Shown here: positions 55,105-64,000 of the stretch, one piece after another
Position numbering within the stretch: the first letter of the stretch is position 1
Layout of the letters: every line of letters starts with the position of its first letter
Assembly: GCF_024586455.1 (NCBI RefSeq)
Contig: NC_065923.1
Span: 50,476,264-50,540,263, forward strand
DNA length: 64,000 bases
Source of the DNA: Bactrocera neohumeralis
Lineage: Eukaryota; Arthropoda; Insecta; Diptera; Tephritidae
Reading direction: 5' to 3'
The notes under the pieces: generated by a model
Database searches by the model: none
Told to the model about the DNA's origin: nothing
What the model saw: only the letters and a program-made list of their open reading frames with translations
Made by a program: the position numbers and the translations under genes

Positions 55105-55749
55105 CTAGGGTGGCTAAAAACACAATATTTTTTCGCCTTGGTCCGAAAGGTAGATCCTTAGACATCACTAAAAAAGTTTCTCCAAGTGTGAGCTCTTAAT
55201 TGTAACTGAAACGTCGTCCGCCTTACTGTTTTATATTTTTCTTTATTATCAGATAGAAATTAGTCCTATTATCAAATATAAAATTTCTCTTAAAGGATGA
55301 TCCATTTCGAGGTTTCCTTCTTTTTTAGAGAAAAAATATCATTCTAAAGAACCTTCTTTCACACTTATTTTTTGAAGATTATCGTTTTCAAATGTTGGCC
55401 GCGGCTGCGTCGCAGATGGTCCCTTCGTTGGGTCTAATTTTCGATGACTCGTTCGAGTATTTCGACTAGTAACTGGCGAATGGCACGAGTGATGCTTTGC
55501 TTCAAGACCTGAATCGAAGCGGGATTGTTCACATGAACTTCAGACTTTACATATCCCCACAGTAAAAAGTCTAACGATGTGCTATCACACGTTCTTCGCA
55601 CGATCATCGCGCGATAACGATCGCCATTGACGGTTACGTTACCCACAGAGCGATGTCGCTTGGTGAGGTCGAATGAGAGCACATACTTGGAGAGCTGTTC
55701 GTAGAGAGTACCAAGGAAATAAGTAATGGCTTTTATTTTACCCACCCTA
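55105..55749. mobile_element. TIR element with long, diverged arms (TTAGGGTGG type)
   Basis: The left end (55,105) is CTAGGGTGGCTAAAA and the right end, from the other strand, is TTAGGGTGGGTAAAA. Further inside, TCTCCAAGTGTGAGCTCTTA (55,180) pairs with TCTCCAAGTATGTGCTCTCA on the other strand (about 55,680). The arms are therefore roughly 100 bp long with gaps. A DD41D fragment lies between them. The superfamily is not recognised. Confidence 0.6.
55295..55641 (-). pseudogene. DD41D transposase C-terminus, nested in TIR element
   Basis: The complement of the right end (GGATGATCCATTTCGAGG) starts at 55,295. The minus strand gives LERVIEN, RAIRQLLVEI, PASIQVLKQSI, TSLDFLLWGYVKSEVHVNN (third Asp block, family form ITPLDFFLW) and NVTVNGDRYRAMI near 55,610. 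Between RAMI and TSLDF about 50 residues are deleted, including the second Asp. Confidence 0.85.
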
Positions 55750-56029
55750 ATATACGTACATATATGTATATGTAATTGACATATTGTTTTTATTTATTTA
55801 AATTTATTTGGTTGCCCGTTTTCGCTCATTGTCGCTAGATATCAATGTAAAGATAATATTGTGATCAAATTTTGGCGAAAATTGGTCGTTTTGTTCCTTA
55901 AATGTAGGATTTCACCTATAACTAATGAGTCTTATCAACCCCTTCCGTATCATCTCGGATGTGAAGTTTAATCCTTCTGTCGTAATGATTTAGTAAGTTA
56001 TTGCACTTTAAGTAGTTCAGTCTAAAAGT
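55750..56029. other. Nothing recognised
   Basis: A+T-rich spacer. Confidence 0.4.
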
Positions 56030-57110
56030 TAATATGGGGAGATGCTCGGCACAACCTGGGGGCTCTCTCCCTCTCTCATGCTATGGTGCTACACCGCTAT
56101 TGTAAGATCAATTCTGTTCTGCGGTGCAGTAGTATGGTGGAAAACTAGTACTAAACCTGCCACCTACAGACCTCTTCGCTGAACACTGCTTAACAAAATT
56201 GACGAGACGACTACTGGCTGAAGGAAAATTTACATATAGAACCTTCGCGCATTGCTCGGTGGGTAATGGCGGTTGGGCAAACACAGACTACATGATCCCA
56301 CTTTTCAACTGGGAAATAAAAAAATGGCTAGCGTAAACACTCTAAACATCTATACAGATGGCTCGAAAATGGACGATGGAGTTGGTGCCGGAACATACTG
56401 TCCAGAGTTAGGCCTAAGGAATTTGCTATTGCGAAAGCCGCGGGGCTGGCCTATACTGCACCTCAAGCAATTCCAGAGTCAACAACTACGTAGATAGCCA
56501 AGCAGCATATCGCATATCGACCAGAAGTGTCTTGGGAAGCAGGGCGGAAGTGGAAAGTATGACCAGAAGCAAACACTGGCATCGAGGGCAATGAAATAGT
56601 GAACGAGATTGCCAAGAATAGCAAACCTGATAAACGTTGAGAAACCCATGCATTGTGTATGCGACGGTCTCAAAACAAGCATGGTAAAGAAAATCAAAAC
56701 ACGTTGGAACGAGCTACCTAAGTGCAAAAGTGCAAAAGTCATGTGCAAAACAGTAGATCGGAAGTACATAAAATTCCTATTTTCACTCGATTGAAGAGAC
56801 TCTATGATAGGAATACTAACTGGGTACGGTATGGTAGTGACTTGCGCAGGATGGGGCTGACTGAACGAAAAGACTGCAGGAAATGTCGAGAGCAGGGCAC
56901 CAGGGAAACAATGGAGCATCTCTTGTACACTTGTCCCGCATTGGCAAGACTACGCTTTAAGCATGTGGGCGGTGGGGGGTCAGTGGTGTTAGATGATACA
57001 CTGCTGGAGGTATCGATAGTGAAGCTGCAGAGTTCGCTAGGTGAACAAAACTATGATACTCTGTGACAGAATTTCTACTTTGGACAGCGCTCCCTGTATA
57101 TGCAGTGACG
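56030..57110 (+). pseudogene. Non-LTR retrotransposon of I/LOA type: RT thumb, RNase H and zinc-knuckle relic
   Basis: Order on the plus strand: YTAIVRSILFCGAVVWW near 56,095 (end of the RT domain); LNIYTDGSKMDDGVGAG near 56,340 (first acidic block of RNase H); TGIEGNEIVNEIAK near 56,580 (last RNase H block, His lost); CDGLKTSMVKKIKTRWNELP (56,663); and MGLTERKDCRKC with ETMEHLLYTCPAL (56,852-56,950), the C-terminal Cys/His motif of such elements. Several frameshifts separate these. RNase H in these elements removes the RNA template. Similar fragments lie at 9.5 and 62.0 kb. Confidence 0.85.
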
Positions 57111-57825
57111 TTTGCTCTGAGTACCATCAAAATCGGTTCATACCGATATTTTAAGTAATTCTTTCTTTTGCTTCATATTACAATTATAATTTAAGTTGAT
57201 ACACAAATATATACATACATAAGCACATATTTGCATCGATTTGAAAAAAAGGTAAACATAAGCCGATGGGCTTGATAAGTCACTCGGCAAGTTTTAAATT
57301 TAAGAGACATAAATAATTTCTTTGTATTATGGCGTAAACATTTTAATAAGATGTTGCTGGTATCCTTTCTTACGTAATAGACTCCAAATAAGGTAAGAGC
57401 ACGTATTTCCATCGTTCCAGCAGTTGTTTAGATTTGGACGCCGTAACTAAATTGACAACCTTATTAACGTACAGTTAACAGGCGGGCGCGCTTTTGTATA
57501 TCAGACGAGACTTGTGTAGGTCGGCACTGAGTCACATACACGTACATACTCATGTACGTATGTATGTATATGAAATTATTAACGTTATATTTAATAGTTA
57601 TGCATCCAATAGTAGAAGGTTGCATGTCTGCGCGGCAATGAATTTACTACGAATGAATGCAATACAATCGGTAAAACAACTACTCAAAGAGATTTTTATA
57701 TACAATTATTTGCAAGAAGTTTAAGAATTTATAACAATATTAGAGATCGTATAAAACTTGCGGAATATACCATACACTCAGATTACTTTATTAAGTACTA
57801 TATTCTAAGCTAAATATTGAATTTA
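57111..57825. other. Nothing recognised
   Basis: CATA/TATG word at 57,552-57,571; no gene seen in frames 57,191-57,724. Confidence 0.4.
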
Positions 57826-58640
57826 TTTAATCGAACTAGAACTTGGTATCCCCGCAAAACTAATACGGCTGTGTAAATTGGCGTTGAACAATACCAAAAG
57901 CTCCGTCAGGATCGGGAAGGACTTCTCCGAGCCGTTCGATACCAAACGAGGTTTCAGACAAGGCGACTCCCTTTCGTGTGACTTTTTCAACATACTTCTG
58001 GAGAAAATAGTTCGAGCTGCACAACTAAATAGAGAAGGTACCATCTTCTATAGGAGTGTACAGCTTCCGACGCACGCCGAAATATCTCGTGCCATCAAAG
58101 AAACAGTCGTCGCACACGCGACTTGGCTCCCACCTCACTGTTGACAGTCATATTTTTGAAGTCGTAGATAATTTCGTCTATCTTGGAACCAGTACTAACA
58201 GCAACAACAATGTCAGCCTGGAAATCCAACGCAGGATTGCTCTAGCCAACAGGTGCTACTTCGGACTGAGTAGGCAACGAGTTTTTTGGGATAAAAGTTC
58301 TGCGAAAGATTTATGGTCCATTGCATTGGCCACGGCGAATATCGCATTCGATGGAAGGATGAGCTGATATACGACGACATTGGCATAGCTCAGCGTATGA
58401 AAAGACTGCGTCTATGAAAACACTCCAGTTCTGAAAGTATTCGACGCAGTACCCGCCGGGGGAAGCAAAGAAAGAGGAAGACCCCCACTCTGTTAAAAAG
58501 ACCAGGTGGAGAAGGACCTGGCTACACTTGGAATCTCCAATTGACGAAAACAGTGAAAAGGAAGAACGACTGGCCAGCTGTTGTAAACTCAGCTATAACC
58601 ATGTAAGCGGTGCCTACGCCAATAAAGAAGAAGAATCATA
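57826..58640 (+). pseudogene. RTE retrotransposon, RT core to 3' end, deleted
   Basis: The plus strand reads ELGIPAKLIRLCKLALNNTK, RIGKDFSEPFDTKRGFRQGD and SLSCDFFNILLEKIV (fingers/palm), then YRSVQL followed directly by PTHAEISRAIKET, so the LAYADDIDII catalytic box is missing. It continues GSHLTVDSHIFEVVDNFVYL (in a shifted frame), SLEIQRRIALANRCYFGLSR, then a deletion, and finally PAVVNSAITM-type codons and the tail GCCAATAAAGAAGAAGAA at 58,617. The loss of the YADD box means no polymerase could be made. Confidence 0.92.
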
Positions 58641-60175
58641 ATACATATCTTAGTGCTCTTTAATTACCAAATACCTTTTGATTCCTTTCATTACCAAAAT
58701 GTAAAGAAGTTCATTCAATGCCCTAAATGCAAAGCTCAGCTGTCAAATAACTGCAATTCTGTGCTCACCTATGTTAGACAGATACAGGCGTTGTAATATA
58801 GGCATAAGTTTCGGCCAACGAAAGAATTTCAAACTTGCGTATAAATACGAATATATTTAAAAAAATTGACTTGATTATAATAAAATATAGATGCCTATTT
58901 ATTCGTATATATTTTTGTTATGAAACCACATGTTTTTCCATAGCTTAGGAAAACTAATTTATTTAGCAGTGGATACCATGGTGGTGATAGTAAATGTCAG
59001 TGTTTCTGTTTTGGAAGTGAAGTATATTGAGTAATCAGGAAGAGCACCATTAACATCATTCAATAACATTTTTTGACACATGAAAACTGATGTCTTCGTA
59101 GTTAGTGGCATTACCTGCGTAGATTTTGTACTGACCTGTTAGACTTGACTTTGTAATAATGTAGTACCTTGGGAGTTACCACTCTTTTAACTATCAAAAA
59201 AAGTTTTTACAGCCCATTGAATCCGACTTTAGTTAACATAGTGTTTTTTGTGCCATTTTAAACTCGTCCTCTGTCAGTTTCGCGATCTTGACTCAACAGT
59301 ATTCGTAAACTTCTGCATTAAAAATAACACTTATAAAAATAATATATTTAATAATTCACTAAACGTTCAAATATTACAACATTTCAATAAAACTTTTGAA
59401 TTTGGTGCAAAGCAAACATGTCGCGACTGACATTATGGCACTTTGTTCAGAAATACACGCTCATTTTACGTTATTTGAATTCAAAAATCGATTTGAATTT
59501 TTCTCAAAAATCTAATATTGTAAATATGTATGTAGATTGCATGCCCATATGAATAAAAATCGATGATTCCAAAACATAATGTCGAAACCGATTCGCGGAA
59601 GTGAGTGAATGTTATATTTTCCTGGACTGGCTAGAGTTCAAAGAAAACAGCTCATAATGCTTTCCTACAGGATGTCAAATGTCATTTTGATAATATTATC
59701 ACTATTCCTTTCACACAGTTTGTGCTATTGTTAAATAAGAGATTGCTGAAGGGTACGAAGTTTACACTTTCACAAGTAACCATACAACTACGTATGTTTG
59801 TATGCATGTGTGCACTCAAAAGTAAGCTGCAATACATTTTAGTAGTGCGTGGGTAATGTACATGGACTCGATAAATCGAAAAATGGAAAATTGTGCAATG
59901 ATTTTTCTATGACGTCATCCTTAACATCCAATGTGGAAATATACGTGCGAAATTTATTAAAATCTCGATAAAACCTCCTGGCGCATTGCTGATGATTCCA
60001 GGGGGAATTTCAAACTCCCTGCCGTATAAAGTTATACAAAGTTAAAGTAATGGTTGGACCTCTCTGCAAGTTCGCATCCTTTCATTCTCACATTCTCTAT
60101 CTGAAATCCATTAGTTAAATGATGATAATGGCGTGGATGTTAACCGCGTCTAAAAGTGAGATAACTCACAAAATA
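58641..60175. other. Long stretch without recognised features
   Basis: A+T-rich. Short frames such as 59,248-59,430 have no motif. A TATGACGTCATCC word at 59,909 holds a perfect CRE-type palindrome, probably by chance. Confidence 0.4.
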
Positions 60176-61267
60176 ACAGGTCAATCGAAAAGTCCTCCGC
60201 CTGATGGCGCTACTAGAATTGAATCGATATGGTTTTTAGCTAGCCCTAACCTTCAAAAGGCACGTGTATAAATTTAACAGCTGCCGGATCATTATTGTGT
60301 GAATCATATCATTTGAGTGATTAACCTTTCTTGTTGTGAAAAAGTTTATAAAAGGAAATTTCGTGTGTTGACAAAATATTGCTTTTTGAAAAAATACAGT
60401 TGAAGAAAGAATTTAGCTTGATAACGAGTTTCAAGACACTGCCCCAGGAAAATTAACTATTAAGGATTGGTATGCTATGTTTAGACGTGGTGAAATAAGC
60501 ACCGAATATTTCGGATGACCGTAGAAAGAATATGTTCGGCAGGCACAACTAAAGATATCAACTGAACAATGTTTGTCATATCATTAACGAATATTTGGGT
60601 TTGAGAAAGCTCTGTGCAAAGTGGGTGCCGCACCAGCTCCCATTTAAACAAAAACAACGACGAGTTGATGATTCGGAACAGTGTTTCGAGATGTTCAAGA
60701 GTAACAGATAAAACATGACTCCATCAGTTCCCTCCGAAGTCCAATCGGCAGTCATCCGAATGAACTGCACACGATGAACCCGCTTTAAAGCGCGGAAAAC
60801 ATAAAAGACAGGAAAGGTTAAGACGTCTGGCATATTTTTTATTGATTACCTTGAAAAAGGAAGAACCATCAACAGCGAAAAGTAGATTGTGTTATTGAAC
60901 CATTTGAAAAGGACGAAATCGTCGACATTTGAAGAAGAGGAAAGTACTGTTTCACCAAGAAAGTGCTCCGTGTCACAAGTCAGTGAAAATGATGGCAAAA
61001 ATCCATGAATTGGCCTTCGAATTACTTCCGCATCCATCATATTCTTCAGATCTGGCCCTTCATCTTCGTCAATTAAGAGGTCATCGCCAAACTTTGGCCT
61101 ATTTTGAAACAAAGTACAAATCGTACTACAAAAATTATATCAAAAAGTTGGATGGTCGCTGTAATTAGTGTATCATCCTCAAAGGGAACTATATTGAATA
61201 AAAAAGCAAATTTTGCCTACCAAATGTTTTTAGTTATGATAAGCCAGAGACTTTTCAATTGTCCAGT
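60176..61267 (+). mobile_element. mariner element, fourth type
   Basis: TA flanks at 60,174 and 61,268. The ends are ACAGGTCAATCGAAAAGTCC and, from the right, ACTGGACAATTGAAAAGTCT (about 15 of 20 identical). The length of 1,092 bp is shorter than usual because of internal losses in the transposase. Confidence 0.88.
60390..61200 (+). pseudogene. mariner transposase, broken
   Basis: Recognisable blocks: TAPGKLTIKDWYAMFRRGEI near 60,437, then IINEYLGLRKLCAKWVPHQL (about 60,580), QRRVDDSEQCLEMFKSN, a TARDEP-like region in another frame near 60,755, GRTINSEK and KRTKSSTFEEEESTVS near 60,900, then frame 60,929: KKRKVLFHQESAPCHKSVKM (second catalytic Asp replaced by Glu: HQD to HQE), and PSYSSDLALHLRQ, where the third Asp block (SPDLAPSDFF) is destroyed. 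SYYKNYIKKLDGRCN ends the frame at 61,168. Several shifts and an internal loss. Confidence 0.87.
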
Positions 61268-61309
61268 TAAATACGCCAAAAGCATTAAAATTCACACCAG
61301 TGATGCTAC

Positions 61310-61624
61310 GGAATGGATTCTAACTTTTCGGTGAGAATTAATATCTCATGCAGTACTCGACCAATTTCAACGAAATTCGGTACTTAACATTATCCTGACA
61401 TTCTCACATAACACATTTTTATATTCAACCGATTCATTCACTTTGAAATATTATATTTATATATAACTTAGTTACCAGTGGAAACATCGTAACAAAGGTT
61501 TACGCAAATATTTTTTCCAGCTAATAATGTGCCATTGTGCTGAAAATGGTTAAAACGGGTAAATAGTTTTCTAATATATAAAGCTTAATGAAATGCTGAG
61601 ATCAGTGAAATTACCCATTACGAA
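61310..61624 (+). mobile_element. DINE-1-like middle fragment
   Basis: TACTCGACCAATTTCAACGA, AATTCGGTACTTAACATTAT and ATTCAACCGATTCATTCACT match CTACTCTACCGATTTCAATG, AATTCGGTATATAATATTTT and a later word of the copy at 7.4-8.3 kb. Confidence 0.6.
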
Positions 61625-62432
61625 CAGTCTTCATAGCCGGACATCTCCCATAACTGGACAAATGTCATGAACACAAAGTTTTCTTTATTACTTTCAAACA
61701 AAAACAATTCATATAAGCGGAAAGTAAGTTCCAATGACCAGACAGGGACACTATTTTGATAATATTTCGTTCAAATTATCTCTAATAAGCGGACAACATT
61801 TCAAAAAAAAGCAAAGAAATTGTTTTTGCTAGTGCCGTCTGGTTTGCGGTGACTCAACGAAAACTAATGGGTTAATTGTCATTCATTCATTCCTGACTGA
61901 CATTGGTTTGCATTTATTAGTCCAATAGAAATATAAGTAGTTCTTAGTGGCAGCTTCTAATTCTAAAAATACAATTTAAATATTCGTTTTTGCCACGCCC
62001 CACGTGAAAGGCGGTAGATCGGAATACCAATTGGTCACAGTCTGGTAGCGACACACGCCCGCTGAATGGGGCTGACAGATCGAGAAGACTGCAGCAAATG
62101 TCTAGACCAAGGTACCAGGGAAACAATGGAGCATCTCTTGTGCACTTGTTCCGAATTGGCAAGAGTACGCTGTAAGCATCTGGGGTTCCCACGGTATTAT
62201 CAACTACAAAAGGCATCGATAGTGAGACCACAGAGTCTGTTAAAATTCGTCTCAAGCACAGGCATCCTAAAATTTGACTGGACCTCATCTGGTATCAAAG
62301 GTCCAAACTTGGTCTATGCTGGCTCATTGGCCTATCGCCTAACCTAACGTTTGTCACACCCCCATATACGAATAGCCCCTTAGCCAGACAAAAGCGCTGC
62401 AACGGTGCGTGTCCGGTTATGAGGAATTTCAC
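61625..62432. mobile_element. pogo-like non-autonomous element, candidate
   Basis: The left end is CAGTCTTCATAGCCGGACAT and the right end, read from the other strand, is AGTGAAATTCCTCATAACCG followed by GACA. They share the TTC.TCATA.CCGGACA core. Repeated CATAACTGGACA, TAAGCGGAAAG and AATAAGCGGACA words inside the left arm resemble the subterminal repeats of pogo-type elements. A retrotransposon fragment lies inside. No transposase is visible. Confidence 0.5.
62010..62345 (+). pseudogene. I/LOA-type retrotransposon 3' fragment, nested
   Basis: The frame 62,066-62,347 carries MGLTDREDCSKCLDQGTRE, TMEHLLCTCSELARVRCKHLG and IVRPQSLLKFVSSTGILKF, matching the C-terminal zinc-knuckle region of the copy at 56.8 kb and extending beyond it. 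The 3' tail is CGCCTAACCTAACG. Upstream NTNW and GSDT codons in other frames match the sister copy. Probably inserted into the pogo-like element. Confidence 0.85.
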
Positions 62433-62839
62433 TAAACATATGTACATACATATATATATATATTATATCATTTAATATTCAGATTAAACTAAATATAATC
62501 TCATCCGAATTCTTAACCTTAGCGCTCTAACTCAGATGCTGAGATCTGATCGTAGCACAACATTTTAGCTTCTGACCTTCAAACAATTCATAATCAATCT
62601 TGCCCCGTTATTGATTATTTATGGTTACAAATATAATTCCGCCAGCGATAAACTTATACTCATATTAGCAATAAAAATTTGGATTATGTGCTTAACCTCG
62701 GGAGAAATTGACGAATTTGTTTAATGATATCGAATCATTTTGTTACTGCTTGTCATTTTGTCTCCGTACGGTAGCAAAGTAATATGTATGTATGTATTAT
62801 TGTATGTATGTATAAAGCCCACAAAATGTATTTGTGTAT
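62433..62839. other. A+T-rich spacer with TATA and TATG arrays
   Basis: CATATGTACATACATATATA at about 62,439-62,460 and TATGTATGTATT words at 62,783-62,812. Nothing else. Confidence 0.5.
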
Positions 62840-63541
62840 AAACGAGTGTGTTCTATTCACATTTGCCGCTCTTTCAAGTTACACGTAGCAGCGCACGCAG
62901 TTAGTAGCTAATGGTAGTTAAATTTCAACACGAAACACCCGAATATTACGAGTGGATGAACGCTGCGAACTATAGCGCCAAACGAGCTGGGACTCTGGTC
63001 GTTGGCAAGCCAGTGCTGCCGGGATAAGCAGACAAGCCGTCGTGTGCCGCTGTATGTGTGTTGCGCGTACTCACAACTCACCATTCTTCCATGGTTCTTA
63101 TACCACGCTGCTATCATTACATTTTGCTATAACGTAGAATAGGTTGCTGATTTTTTTTTCAAATGCAAAATACGCGTTTGCGTCGTTTGGGCAACTTTGG
63201 CCTGTTTCAGTGCTAAGCGGTGTAAGAAGGCAAATATTTTTAACGCACTCTTATTCGCAGTTGCCGCGTAATGCGTGAAGGTGGAATCGTGTCGCATTAT
63301 TTCCTCCTGTACGAAGAATTAGATCTATACAATTAATGTGCTTGTTATTGTAACTCGAGATAAGTGTGAGAATTTGATGTGGCTATGAGCAAAATATTAT
63401 TAAATTATTAATCCATAAAGCTTATATCGCATATTTATGCAAATGTTATTTATTAAGTGCCAATAGCAAAATTTATGTGCTAAAAAATACTAAAGAAACG
63501 TCTTGAATTAAGTTTCTGAATTCAAAACAAAAAATGTGAAT
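62840..63541 (+). promoter_or_regulatory. Second candidate promoter and 5' leader region
   Basis: A transposon-free block, G+C-richer at 62,865-63,275, ending at the candidate first exon at 63,542. Similar in character to the blocks at 21.1 and 26.4 kb. No TATA box at a convincing place, and no firm initiator. Role inferred from position and composition only. Confidence 0.2.
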
Positions 63542-63586
63542 ATGACTTTAGCCTATATCGACATGCCCACAGTTATAAATGCGCAG
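63542..63586 (+). CDS. Candidate first coding exon, 15 codons
   Basis: ATG at 63,542 (A at -3) opens MTLAYIDMPTVINAQ, ending at CAG/GTAAAA at 63,586, a good donor in phase 0. The unspliced frame goes on only a few codons. I do not recognise the peptide. It has the same strand and phase as the candidate exon at 27,680, so both could splice to one common downstream exon outside the window. Confidence 0.3.
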
Positions 63587-64000
63587 GTAAAACTATTAAA
63601 AAATAAAATAAATAATTACATTTACATATATCTAAATCTATGGTTATAAATAACGGAAAACATTTAACCGTACAAAACTGCAAGAAATCGTATTTTCTTA
63701 CGGTGCTTATTTAAAAGCATTCGACAAATTAGAATTTTTGAAAATCTCTTTTTTTTAATTAGACGAAAAAATTAGTGCGCGTCTCTGCTGCTTGCTCTCC
63801 AATACGAATTGAATAAATAGTATGTTAACTATCCTGTACAGATCATTTCAGCCGATAATTCCGATTTCGCTTAAGTGATAAAAATTAGACAAGTTCTCAC
63901 TTACAAAGTTATAGCTTCTAAATTAAATTATAAAGTAATAATAGTTACAATTATAAATATGAGCGCCTTGAGAATGGAGTATTCTTCACTTTTTTTTAAC
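63587..64000. other. Nothing recognised
   Basis: A+T-rich. It would be intron if the exon at 63,542 is real. Confidence 0.4.

Noticed and set aside
59579..59608. Short ATG-to-GTGAGT unit (MSKPIRG-) as a first exon
   Set aside because: Seven codons only, surrounded by A+T-rich sequence without a distinct block; easily by chance.
59909..59921. CRE-type TGACGTCA site as a regulatory element
   Set aside because: A single octamer in 64 kb is expected by chance; no promoter context.
1..64000. tRNA, rRNA or snRNA genes
   Set aside because: I looked for GGTTCRAAYCC-type B boxes with matching A boxes and for rRNA signatures by eye and saw none; a tRNAscan or Infernal run would be decisive.

Overview
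This window looks like one piece of a dipteran (brachyceran fly) genome, with an overall character like that of a tephritid or drosophilid. The evidence is the A+T-rich composition, the dense INE-1/DINE-1-like Helitron-type repeats (typical core with GTCTGTCCGTC runs, and an end reading CGAACTTAGCCC..TTACTTG), very frequent palindromic CATA/TATG arrays, and many mariner, Tc1, hAT, RTE and RNase-H-bearing non-LTR relics. Family cannot be fixed from the sequence alone. No complete host protein gene, tRNA, rRNA or CRISPR array was found. About half of the window is recognisable transposon debris; the rest is A+T-rich intergenic or intronic DNA.

Layout. 0.4-1.0 kb: an unexplained G+C-rich block. 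1.4-2.1 kb: a TTAA-flanked inverted-repeat element. 2.5-4.6 kb: RTE and RNase-H-type retrotransposon fragments and DINE-1. 4.65-5.9 kb: a near full-length mariner with two frameshifts. 6.7-8.8 kb: a DD41D transposon fragment, MITE ends and a DINE-1. 9.5-10.1 kb: duplicated RNase H fragment. 11.6-15 kb: DD41D, RTE, mariner and a second DD41D family. 17.3-18.5 kb: SETMAR-like mariner. 18.9-20.7 kb: a DD41D deletion copy and a relic of a repeat-borne protein of unknown class (a second copy lies at 30.2-30.5 kb). 22.3-24.4 kb: two RTE copies fused in convergent orientation. 25-29.7 kb: Tc1, a possible first exon and promoter region, a hAT MITE and a hAT transposase relic. 32-41.5 kb: DD41D derivatives, a Tc1 with IR/DR ends and a mariner derivative keeping only the DNA-binding domain. 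41.5-45.8 kb: Tc1, DINE-1, a second SETMAR-like mariner carrying a 520-bp TIR insertion, and a 146-bp MITE. 48-55.7 kb: a third DD41D family, a hairpin, DINE-1, TTAA MITE, Tc1, a possible terminal exon on the minus strand, and nested INE/DD41D. 56-62.4 kb: RNase-H retrotransposon, RTE, mariner and a pogo-like element. 62.8-63.6 kb: a second candidate first exon.

Transposons dominate. Every transposase or reverse transcriptase reading frame seen here is broken, so nothing appears autonomous. Two internally deleted DNA transposons nevertheless keep open frames covering the N-terminal DNA-binding region (36.9 and 39.7 kb). The only hints of host genes are two plus-strand candidate first exons about 36 kb apart (27.7 and 63.5 kb), both ending in phase 0 at a GT donor, and a minus-strand 90-codon frame at 52.5 kb followed by a polyadenylation signal. 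If the first two are real, most of the window would be the 5' intronic region of one large gene with alternative promoters. That is an inference that needs transcript data. I did not find a previously undescribed multi-gene system.
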